Part shown: positions 24,751 to 35,190 of the stretch, one piece after another
How the letters are laid out: every line of letters begins with the position of its first letter
Position numbering within the stretch: position 1 is the stretch's first letter
Assembly: GCF_910589235.1 (NCBI RefSeq)
Contig: NC_060971.1
Coordinates: 2,384,826 to 2,448,825, forward strand
Source: Vespa crabro
Taxonomy: Eukaryota > Arthropoda > Insecta > Hymenoptera > Vespidae
Direction of reading: 5' to 3'
DNA length: 64,000 bases
The notes under the pieces: generated by a model
Database searches by the model: none
What the model was told of the DNA's origin: nothing
Seen by the model: the letters and a program-made list of their open reading frames with translations, nothing else
Position numbers and translations under genes: made by a program

Positions 24751-27700
24751 ATGACTTCTGCCGAATATTTTATCAGTTTGATAACAGTGGCAAGTGCAAA
24801 AAAATTAGCTACAGCACTTGTCGTTTGTTTTATACTTTACCATGGCGTTATGCATCTTATTTACGGTAATATCTTTATTCACTTTATTATTATTCTATTT
24901 TAAAGATATATGTTTAAAAGAGATATATATATTTTTTTTAAATATATTAGAAATATAGCCATCAAAAATTTCATTATTTTATATCCTTTATGGAAGTGTC
25001 TTTGAAAATAAATATTTTATCTTTCTGTCCTTAAGGTAGCGATTCCTGTAGATGGTTACTAACAGAAGGAAGATATAAAGGAGACAAAGAATGGCAACCT
25101 TATGGTTGTATGATGCATCATTATACACAAACGTAAGAATGTAATATCTATTATTGTTTTATATTTCTAATTATATATTAATGAAAATATATAATTTTTG
25201 TAGAGATAGTAGGAGATGCATGAGATATTTGGCTTTTATGGGTCATCACAATCATTTTGTATTTACCGGTGATGCTAGAATAAGGCAAATTTATAAATCT
25301 TTTGTATCCCAATTCGTAGTCGATGGAAAAGCATCTGATCTCACTGAATTACCAGAAAATTCAGATTTAAGTTTTAACGATGCACAATTAAAATTACACA
25401 TGCAGTTCCTATGGAGACCCAAGTTGGATAATACTATGATAGAAGACTTCAGACATTGGATGGTATAACGTGTATATATTACAATATGTCCATGATTAGA
25501 AATATTTAAATAGTATCATATACTGATCATATACTCTTACAGAATGGTGAAACGCCTAGTTTAATTATTGCAGGCTGTGCAGCTGCTGATATTCTTGCAA
25601 ATAATATTAGTGAAACACAATTATACTCGGATTATAGTATGGGTCTTGTGAGACTAGTACAGCCAGCAGATATCTTAGCTAAGAAAGAATCACAAGTATT
25701 ATGGATGATGCAAGATCCTGTGGTAAAAGAAAGATTGCCAGCTCAATTATCAGTGATAGATAATACACAAATTAATTTGTGTAATAAAGCAGCTATAGAA
25801 GTAAGAAATTTTGAAAATTATAAATATAATATTAAATATTTTACCATTGCTGACAATCCATTATATATTTTGTAGATTTTATCTCATAGTAATGTACGCA
25901 TATGGGAGAGTAGTAGACTTGTTGGGGCAGGTGTATTGGAACAAAGTCCAGATGGATACTTAGCTAGTCCATTATCATTACGTCATAAAGTTCAAATATT
26001 ATTGAACACGTATTGTAACAATCATATGAATTTTGATGATGGCAGTTGTTGTAGCTATCCAGAATCAGCTACGACTTTGCAATTATTGACTTTGTCCATT
26101 CTAGCACTATGGTAAGTATTAATATTTTCCTCGTATTTTTACACCGTATAACTTAAAATCTGTTATAGTATAATAATTGGTGGGAGTGTTTGGTTATACA
26201 GAAGATTCTGCCAACATCGATCAGAAGTTTCATACATTAGTGTAGATACAGAGGAAACCAAAGATACGGAACAAACAGAATCTTCTGATGTACAAATAGA
26301 GCAACCTCAAGTGCAAGACTTTTATAGCTTAAGCACATCTTTGGCTATTTTATCTATTATATTAGCATACTTTTATTTGTGTGACAGGTATATTTATAAT
26401 TATATAATGTTTTTATTTAGACTTAATTTTAAAACTGTTCTCTTTTATTTTCTTTTTTTACATTATATTCAGAACAAATTTCTTCATGAAGGAGAATAAA
26501 TACTACAGTGAATTTAGCTTTTGGCTCCCTCTTGGATATATCTTAGCTCTTGGATTATTTTTTACCGAGCATTGTGAAAGGGGACCAAATGCATTAAATA
26601 GGGAGCAAACGGATGAATGGAGAGGTTTAATGCAAGCAGTAGTGCTTATATATCATGTTACTGGTGCCAAAAACGTTTTACCAATTTATATGTACTTAAG
26701 ATTAATTAATTCTGCATATTTATTTCTTTCTGGATATGGACATTTTTGTTATTTTTGGCAAACGGGTGATGTTTCTCTCATCAGATTTGCCAAGGTAAAT
26801 AAATACTTTTAATTACAATCTATATTATATATATTATTCATTATGTATATCAAAGAAAATAATTTCTGACACTGATTATTTATTTATTTTTTTTTTTTTT
26901 CAGGTCATGTTCAGATATAATTTATTAACTGTAACATTATGTCTATGTATGAATAGACCTTATCAATTTTATCATTTTGTACCATTGGTTTCATTTTGGT
27001 TTTTGGTTATTTATTTTTTGGCATGGCTACCTCCTAGAGTATATTCTGGAAGTTTGGCCGAATATGGTCCAAGAACATTACTTTATCTTGCCTTAAAATT
27101 ATTGGGTTTAGTATCAATAATTACCGTATTATATATGTCAGAGGTAAGAATGCATTTTACTTTAAAAGTTTTATATGATTAATTTAAATTTAATTATACA
27201 ATATATTGTTAAAGAGATATTCCTTATATATAATTACTATTGTAACTTCAGGTGTTTTTTGAGAAAGTATTTGTTACACGACCTTGGAAAGCATTATTCG
27301 TTACGACTGACGATGATATACGAGAATGGTGGTCGAGATGGCGAGTCGATAGATATAGTGTTGTATGGGGTGTTACATTTGGTGCTGCTCTTGTAGCTTT
27401 ACAAAGAATAGATCATATACCAGGAACAGCATTATCCTCAGTATTGGCACTGATTTCTTTAGTAGCTTACACTACTTTTACAATATTATGCTATTCAGTA
27501 TCTGAGTGCGAAGAAATACATTCTTATGTGGCCTTTATACCTGTAATATCACATATACTTTAAATTTCTTTAATTATAATCTTATCTATTGTTCATATAC
27601 ATTTCTATACATATTAATTTTATTTATAGATTGTAGGCTATATTGTACTTCGAAATGCTTCACTAGCACTACGTGGAAAACATTCCGTCCTACTAGCTGG

Positions 27701-28055
27701 ATTGGGTAGGATTAGCTTGGAAACATTAGTTGGTCAAGGTCACATATGGTTAGCTGCAGATTCACATGGTGTATTAGTATTACTACCTAGGTTTCCAGTA
27801 TTAAATCTTTTAATTACATCATTTATCTTCATATGTGCAAGTCATGAAGTAAGTAAAAAATTTCTTTTCTATATTAGTATTTCTACATGTGTTACAGAAT
27901 TTATTATACCTTATCTTTACTATTGACAGATACATAGATTAACAATTATGTTGGTACCATATGCGGTTCCAAATGACTGGAGATTAGTAGCTCGGAACTT
28001 ATTATTATTTATTGCTGTATTAGTACCTATTGGAATACACGATGGAATGTTCTGA
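24751..28055 (+). CDS. CASD1: CASD1-like sialate O-acetyltransferase homologue, 793 aa, catalytic residues substituted
   Basis: Eleven exons: 24751-24865, 25036-25132, 25204-25462, 25543-25800, 25876-26111, 26169-26387, 26473-26794, 26904-27143, 27252-27542, 27630-27848 and 27930-28055 (TGA 28053-28055). All phases agree. There is a short cytosolic N-terminus with one membrane anchor, then a luminal SGNH-type domain (residues about 40-330), then roughly a dozen hydrophobic helices of the Cas1p/acyltransferase-3-like type, including E-W-R-G-L-M-Q and N-R-P-Y-Q-F-Y-H-F-V-P-L-V. Length equals that of human CASD1 (797 aa), which makes 9-O-acetyl sialic acid in the Golgi using acetyl-CoA. The motif that should carry the nucleophile, G-D-S-R-I-R, reads G-D-A-R-I-R (Ala95), and the D-G-L-H pair reads D-G-Y-L (Asp269, Leu272), so both Ser and His of the triad are missing in an otherwise intact frame. 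AATAAA lies at 28429-28434. Confidence 0.92.
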
Positions 28056-29127
28056 ATGCAATACATTTTACTTTCCATGAACATTTCGAATTATTCAGTA
28101 TCTGAGTACAAATTCGAATCTTAAACAATGGGTAATACATAGTTAATTTATCTATTTAAAATATTACATTATGATATAATGTATTATGTAAAACATTTCA
28201 ACTGCTATATTTTAAGAGAGAGAGAGAGAGAGAGAGAAAAAAAAAAGAAACAGAGGAATTTGGAAAGAAACAAATTATTTAATTTATTCACACTTTTATT
28301 TATGTGTAATTTCCATATATAAACTTTTTTATATGATTTCTTTTATTTTTTACATAATTCGAAAATTTTTGTTATATATTGTATTACTTCTTTATCGAAG
28401 TTAGTAAAGTATTCTTAAATAAGTGTCGAATAAAGTTAATTATCAAATCATAATAAATAAGAAAAAACATATGAGAACTTATCATTTTTTGTGTAAAATC
28501 TCATTTCGTGATTTTTTCTTCTTTTTCTTTCTTTTTTTTTCCATTTTGCCCATATATAAAAAGCCTTGTATTTTAATTTTGATATGGAAGAAAAAATATA
28601 AAATTAAAAGAATTTATTTGTAATAATGTTATATGAAATGGTATTGAACAAGTATAACCATTTATTGTGAAGTAAACATTTATGCATTCCATTTTTGTTA
28701 ATCGACTTATGAAATCTTAAATTATGCTATTGAAATTAAAATATATAATATTCCATTTAAAAATACCAAAAAAGAAATTTTTAAATTTCGTTTATAAAAG
28801 ATAAAAAAATAAATAATCTTTCTACTCTTATCAAATTGTATACCTAGAAATTATGAGAACATGTTCTCGTGATATGTTTACTCTTGTTGATTACGATTTA
28901 GATATATTACTTTGAATGACACTTATCTAGAAAATCTTATACATCAATTTAAGATAAGATAATACAATACTAGTCCTATTGTCAAACTCATTATGGAAAC
29001 TTATTATGCAATGTTATCACTTCAATAGAGACATTTCTAACTAAAACATTTTTTTTTTCTTTTTTTACATTTGCCACAATATTCTATGTGTAAAACAATT
29101 ATTAAAATTATTTACAAATCAATTATG
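28056..29127. other. Shared 3' flank of the convergent CASD1-like and MPV17L2-like genes
   Basis: About 1.07 kb holding both 3' UTRs. A plus-strand AATAAA at 28429-28434 suits the CASD1-like gene, and a TTTATT at about 28661 (AATAAA on the minus strand) could serve the other, so the two transcripts may end within some 250 bp of each other. Also a (GA)n tract at 28214-28236. Confidence 0.6.
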
Positions 29128-29852
29128 TTAAAATTTTATGTTGTCATGTTTTACATGACTCGTATAAATGTCATAACCAAGGGATATAATATTATCATAT
29201 AAAACTCTGTATTTAGTTGGAAGAAAATAGAAGTTAATGATCTGTGCTGGTGGCCATATTACCCATTCCGCTAAATACAATCTATGTGCCTTATTTACTA
29301 CCTCATTTTTTAATTCTGACAAATTGCTTCTTTCTAATAATGCTAATGTTAAAAAAAACATGCTTATACAAAGTGGTGAACAAACAAACTGATCAATAAT
29401 TACTTTTTTCAGTACAATTTTACTAGTGCGTCCAGATAACTTGGAATCCAAGTATCTGTACCAATAATGGCAAACTATACCAATGGACATGCCACTCACG
29501 GCCATATTCCTTGTTCTGCTTGGACTCCATTTTTCCCATTCACCCTAAAAGTAAAGTATAAGCTCTGTGTAAAATAAAATTCAAAACTCTTAGGTGATTG
29601 TATCAAATGTAGTAAACCTTTATTATTTCATAGTGTTGTTCTATGATATCTCCTACAGCTGAAAGAGAGATTGATATGGCTACATTGGTGTATAATAAAT
29701 TTTTCGATGAAAATAATTGTTCTTTTATAGCGTTTACTTTATAGAGCCATACGGCTCCTCTCACAATGTTCAGTTTCTGGAATCATTGAATCTTTAAATT
29801 TCTAAGATTCATTCAAGATGGATTTTTAATGATTCTTATATTTGTACATACC
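29128..29852 (-). CDS. MPV17L2: MPV17-like protein 2 (Mpv17/PMP22 family), 192 aa
   Basis: Minus-strand exons 29854-29852 (only the ATG), 29776-29618 and 29544-29128 (stop at 29128-29130). The initiator is the last codon of exon 1 (ATG, then the donor GTATGT). The frame before it is closed by TGA two codons upstream, and an 18-codon upstream frame in the leader ends at that same TGA. Four hydrophobic segments and the family signature are present: G-D-x-x-x-Q near the start (G-D-I-I-E-Q), W-S-P-S-R-T-x-R, G-P-like turn replaced by G-I-V-C-H-Y-W-Y, and the C-terminal W-x-x-W-P-x-x-Q-x-x-N-F-x-x-L-P-x-x-Y-R-V. Family members are inner mitochondrial or peroxisomal membrane proteins; MPV17L2 is linked to mitoribosome assembly. 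Orthology to MPV17L2 rather than MPV17 or PXMP2 is by overall resemblance only. Confidence 0.88.
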
Positions 29853-31538
29853 ATTTTTCAATGAGAATTAAATCTCATAATGAGTATAGGATTTGTAGTA
29901 ACAAAAGAAATCATTGTCTAGATTACAATTTGTAGGTTAAATTATAAATCGAAATACAAATAATGCTCCATTTCTTCTTACGTATAATAAATAAATATTA
30001 CAATTTAAATAAAATTTGTGAAAGATATTATTACTAGAAAATAAAATTAACTTCTCGAATGTAACTACTGACACGTGACAGTGTCGTAATAAAAGATATA
30101 ATAAAAGACATTGCGTTTATTTTACGATATATCATTCACGTGATAAGAAAAGTTATGTAGGTATTATAAAACTTAAAAGAGTAGTTTATTTATACAACAA
30201 TTTTATTACTTTTATAGAATAATCACACACATCCAATTAACAACGAATTGATCAAATCGAACAATGAAATTAACTTGCTGTATTTCCTGTTCCTCCGTAG
30301 TAACGACAATTATTAGAAGTTTGCGATATTTGATCGAAAATATCTGCTATATTGACGCACAATACAAAGAGTGCAACGATGTACGATCGAACACATAATT
30401 AAAAAAAAGAAATAATTGAGTTGAGAAAACGTTTATAAATTAATTCTTTTGTACGAGATACTAATTGAATATAAAAATATATATTTATACAATAATATAA
30501 CAAAGAGATCGTTACATTTGCTTTGTAGATCGCGCCATCTTTGTTACCTATCGATATGGCAGGAATTATCGATTCGCGATAAACAATGATCGATGGCGAC
30601 ATCTTGTGACAGGAAGTAAATATCGAATACAAATGTATCTGTATATTACGAAAGGATTATTGTTTATTTCATTTGGTTTATTTTCATAGAGTTTTGCCTA
30701 AATTTATACAAAAATATATTCTATATTACAAAACATTCAAATACATTGTGTCTATATATTGATGGATATACACTGATGGATACAAATGACGTAAGTAAAA
30801 ATATGATATTTAAAGAAGTACATCGAGATCGATAAAAACATTTTAAACGTATTAAATACGAATTGATATAACGTATCATTTTTTAAAATCATATTTTTCC
30901 AATGAAAATTATTAGATCGATAAGAAAAATTTTACATACGTACCTTTTATAATCCTATTGTAAAAGTAAAAAAAGATATAATTGATTTATTAAAGAATCG
31001 ACATTTAAAATGCATACGAAATATCTGATAAATACAATTAAAAAAATTTTATACATACGTAGGATTTGAAATAAAAAAAAGAAACGTCTCTATTCCAAAG
31101 TAGAAAGTGTAATAAATTCTGATTTTCAACAAGAACATTATATAGGTTAAAGTTACAAATCTTTATATAATCTTATAATTATAAAGTCACTTTGAAATCG
31201 TATTATATCTTCTAACCTAACCCTCAATATATTTTCCATTTTTTAAATTACGTATTTAATTTGTATACATTAGCGTTACATGCATACCATATACGTATAT
31301 ATTGTTAAAATAAATTATCATGCCCTAATAACATTTATAAATTACGAATAATCGAGTATTATCTTTGGGGGACAATTAAATGAATTGTAGCCGCATAAAG
31401 GTTGAAATAAGTTAACAAAACTGAACATTTCTTTTGGACTTACAATAACGATTTACAGATGATCGTATTCTGATAAGGAAAAAAAAAAGAAGGTAATAAA
31501 AAGAAAGAAAGATTAATTCGGACCACCGAAAAACATTA

Positions 31539-31603
<65 letters not shown>

Positions 31604-31717
31604 CCTCCCTCCCTCTCCCTCCCCATCTCTCTCAGTGCCAGTTTCGGATATTTGTCAAATATTTTGAAACAACGTTAAAATGGAATAATCGTAGAAATCT
31701 CTATAAAACGCTAAAAT
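29853..31717. other. Spacer between the MPV17L2-like and cuticle-protein genes
   Basis: About 1.9 kb. The left part holds the 5' UTR and promoter of the MPV17L2-like gene; the right part holds the cuticle-protein 3' UTR and a long (CT)n tract. CGCCATCT (30533-30540) and GATGGCGACATCTTG (30592-30606) lie 680-750 bp upstream of the MPV17L2 start. No further coding exon is seen. Confidence 0.6.
31544..31624. repeat. (CT)n microsatellite
   Basis: About 30 CT units grading into CCCT units, just downstream of the cuticle-protein stop codon, so probably in or beside its 3' UTR. Confidence 0.95.
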
Positions 31718-33371
31718 TTAATAGCCTCTATTGAAATTACGCGAGGCTCCATCGTAAGAGACCTGTGCGCTAAAACCATGTTTCCAATCAGCCGTGTATC
31801 GTACAATTTGCATTCGGCCATCCGGAAGTTGCACGCGATATTCACCACGTACGATATCTCCGTCGCTGATGGCATTGTGAGAATAATCATTCCCGAAGGC
31901 GTCCTCTTTTACTGCATAGTTAAAATCGAAAGGCATACCGGGCTCATGGTGATGATGATCGTGCTGTAATTTAGTAGCATTGCATTAATTATTCTACATG
32001 AAAAAAAAAAAGAAAGAAAACTCATTATTAATATTTATAATTTAAAAAAAAAATATATATATATATAAAAGAATAGAGCAATTAAATAATTACTAAGATA
32101 AAATAAAAATTTAGAGGAAAATAATATATATATATTTAAAAGAATAAAGAAATAAATCTTTATTGAAGTTAACAGTTATGAAAGAATTAAAATTTGTTAC
32201 ATTAAAAAAAAAAAGAAAGAAAAAAAAACCAAAAGATAAAAGATATTATTTCGTTCTAATAACTTTTCACTTACTCCAGGACCTACTGTATTCCCATTAT
32301 TACCCGGTTCTGGAAATATTGGAGTTGGTCTTGGTCCTGGTGGTGGATATCCATTTGGAGGTCTCGTTGGATATTTTCCCGGTGGTTTTGTTACAGGAAT
32401 GGGATATGGTCTACTTGGTGTCGGAGGAACATTGGGTCTCGTTGGTATCGTGTTAAAGGGTGGATTTGTTCTCGTTGGCGGAAATGTTGGTGTTGGTCGG
32501 GTAGGAAAGGTTGGAGTCTTTGTAAATGGTATCGGTGGCTTCTCATATGAGTAACCTTTCGTTGATTCAGGCGGTAAATAAGTATTACGCCTTGTACCCG
32601 GTGGTAAGTCGCATATTACATTGGTTATTGATAACCAAAGTAACGTTATCTGTGAAAATAATTTTCTATTTAATACATACAGACATATATATATTTATAT
32701 TTATATGTATATTAGTATAGTAATTTGATATCTATGCATCGTACATATATATATCAAACAATATCTAAGAGTAATGAGATATAGATATACATTTAATGTA
32801 ATAAAAAGCGATTAAGTGATAAAAGGGGGAAAAAAAAAAACAAAAAGAAAAGAAAAAAGTAAAAACGGATAATAATGTGATGTGAAAAGAGAGTAAAATG
32901 CGAAAGCATAAAGCGATAATACGTAATAAATAATAATTGCTCTTGGCGTAATATGACATGAAACGCCTATTAGAAGATCGATGCTCCACTTTCGTAATTA
33001 AACTCGACAGTGTCATCGTTAAAAAAAATATCCATACGTAACTCTACCTCTGTTATAGAAATAATGATGTATCGTATCGTAATAATAACATTCGTTGCTT
33101 TTCTTATTATTATTATCATTAACACAGATCTCGATTATTTTATTACTCTTACTTATAATCCATATAACCGTTCGTACTCTCATAAATTATAAATGCACAA
33201 ATAAAGAAAGATTCATTGGTATTATTTATTTAGAATAAAAATATTGATCTATGTAAAACACGGTGTTAGAATTGTTTATCTTTATCAATTGGAGACATTT
33301 TTTTTTGTTTTTATCTTACATCCTACCCAATAGTAATCGTCAAAAAGTTATCATACCTGAAGATAATACAT
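31718..33371 (-). CDS. Secreted proline-rich RR cuticle protein (RR-2/pro-resilin-like), 211 aa
   Basis: Minus-strand exons 33371-33357 (M-Y-Y-L-Q), 32649-32275 and 31963-31718 (stop 31718-31720), all phase 0. Residues 1-19 form a signal peptide with hydrophobic core I-T-L-L-W-L-S-I. A Pro/Thr-rich region follows (about residues 20-130) with repeated T-R-P, P-T-P and P-P-G elements. A His cluster (D-H-H-H-H) leads into the Rebers-Riddiford chitin-binding domain (residues about 138-200): F-N-Y-A-V, D-G-D-I-V-R-G-E-Y, P-D-G-R-M-Q-I-V-R-Y-T-A-D and G-F-S-A-Q-V. D-G-D-x-V-x-G-x-Y and Y-T-A-D point to RR-2, typical of stiff cuticle; resilin precursors share this domain. The short signal-peptide first coding exon is the usual insect cuticle-gene arrangement. 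Function: chitin-binding structural protein of the exoskeleton. Confidence 0.9.
32650..33356 (-). other. Intron 1 (coding) of the cuticle-protein gene
   Basis: About 700 bp between donor GTATGA (33356 downward) and acceptor CAG (32650-32652). AT-rich, with a TA-rich block near 32680-32760; no exon seen. Confidence 0.75.
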
Positions 33372-34238
33372 CTTTCGATGCCACGACGTCAGTTTTGAAT
33401 TGATGACTACCTTGAAAAAATGATGACACAAATACTTGGGACAAGTATTAAATGATCCTAGTAGATAGTGGCAACTAAGTTAATGAAAAAAGTAATTAAT
33501 AATCATTTATATTTCGAGTGGTATAATTTTATAATTGTAAAAAAAATCTATAATTGTCTTCTAAACAAGATAAGTAGAATAAGACCTTCGATAATTATTC
33601 ATTCATTATATGAATCTTTCGAAGATTCCCAACTAATTATCACCGTAGTGAATATCTAAATGATTGTATAAATTGTATTTTTATCTTTTATCGATCGATC
33701 GATCGATCGATCACGTTGACTTTTATTGTCGATCCTGTGAATTCCACTTTTTCTCACTTTGTCGATTAATTCATCGATTTATTAATCGCATTAAGAATTA
33801 AACGCGTACACTCTCGGAAGAAGAAAAAAATGCGAATTAAAAAAAAAAATAAATAAATAAAAAAAAAAAAGAAAAAAGAGGGAACGAAAATAAGATGAAT
33901 TATTCTAATTAGATCACTATGTGTCACCTAAAGAGTCACAGCTCGATTATTCACGATATGGCTAATGTCGATTTGAAAAAAAAAAATAAAACTAAAAAAG
34001 AAAAAAGAAAAAGAACGTAATGGAGATAAAAAATAAAATAAAATAAAATAAAACAAAATAAAAAAAGAAAGTCAAACGGCACGATCAATCCCACGTATGC
34101 GTATAAGCTAAAGGGCGCACTTGAATAATAAATCCAAAAACTTCGGAAACACTCGTGCCAACGATTCAAACTTCGAACGAAGTAATCAATCGATCAATCA
34201 ATCAATCATACTCGGAGGTCTTATTCGACTCTAAAATT

Positions 34239-34253
34239 TCTCTCTCTCTCTCC

Positions 34254-34319
<66 letters not shown>

Positions 34320-34329
34320 CTCTTTCTCT
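34239..34329. repeat. (CT)n tract, GA-rich on the transcribed strand
   Basis: About 90 bp of nearly pure CT, in the proposed leader intron of the cuticle gene just downstream of its first donor. On the sense (minus) strand it is (GA)n, the binding sequence of GAGA-factor-type proteins. Confidence 0.9.
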
Positions 34330-34354
34330 TTTGAATACGATGCGATGCTCTTAC

Positions 34355-34491
34355 GGTAGGAATTCCTTTAGGTCACAGATACGATTACGATTTACACTTG
34401 TGCAATATAAGTGTATTGTTACAGTCCGGGCACGGCTGCGAATAGAGTCAGCATATAACTGGCCGGTATGCTGGTGCATTGCGTTTATATA
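34355..34491 (-). promoter_or_regulatory. TATA/Inr core promoter and noncoding first exon, probably of the cuticle-protein gene
   Basis: On the minus strand TATATAAA (34491-34484) stands exactly 31 bp ahead of an initiator-like GGCCAGTTAT whose A is at 34460. The presumed first exon runs to 34355 and ends in a good donor (ACC|GTAAGA). The ATG-bearing exon near 33371 follows an AG after a T-rich stretch (about 33410), so a 0.9-kb leader intron would join them. TATA promoters are common in cuticle genes. The link to this gene is inferred from strand, spacing and the absence of any other minus-strand gene. Confidence 0.55.
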
Positions 34492-35131
34492 GCGTGGGTC
34501 TAATAAGATGTTTCTTAGACGTGATGGAAAGAGAAGAGAGGCCCACGCAAGAAGGGGCACCTCCCTTGGCTCTTGCTATGTCTTACCTTGTCTTAGAACC
34601 TGGCAGAGATCGGACTTGCGAGAGGGCAAGTCGTGCCGGTTGGTGCGCTTCTGCAATCAAACGTGAGACAGTAGTGGTAGTTTAGATTGCGACCACGCCG
34701 AAGTCAAACTAAAATCGGTGAATGGCGGCGATACTTCTTTCTAGTTGTCATACAACAACTCGACGACGGAAGATAGCCTCGGTATGAGGTTTCGATAATC
34801 ACGTAATATTTGCTTAAGATTGCTCTTAACGGTTTTTATGATTAACGAACGGGTTCTCTTTTCCAACACCTTTTCAATACAGGTAGCATCTTCGTTGATT
34901 TTACTTGAGGTACTCTATCGTCTGGTTACCACGGTATTCGCGTTACTATATCAATATTTTATGTCCTATAAGACTGGTACTTTAGCATCTTAGGATAACA
35001 CGATCTAATGATGATACGTAAGATTAAAGGCTTATTATAGGTCAACTTGATTTATACAACCGGTTAATCTAACGTTGCCATTAAGGAAACACTTTCAGAA
35101 ATTTCTTGTTTTAAAAACATTTACATAAATA

Positions 35132-35190
<59 letters not shown>

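Noticed and set aside
32163..32456. 97-codon plus-strand frame rich in Val/Leu/Gly
   Set aside because: Antisense of the proline-rich cuticle-protein exon.
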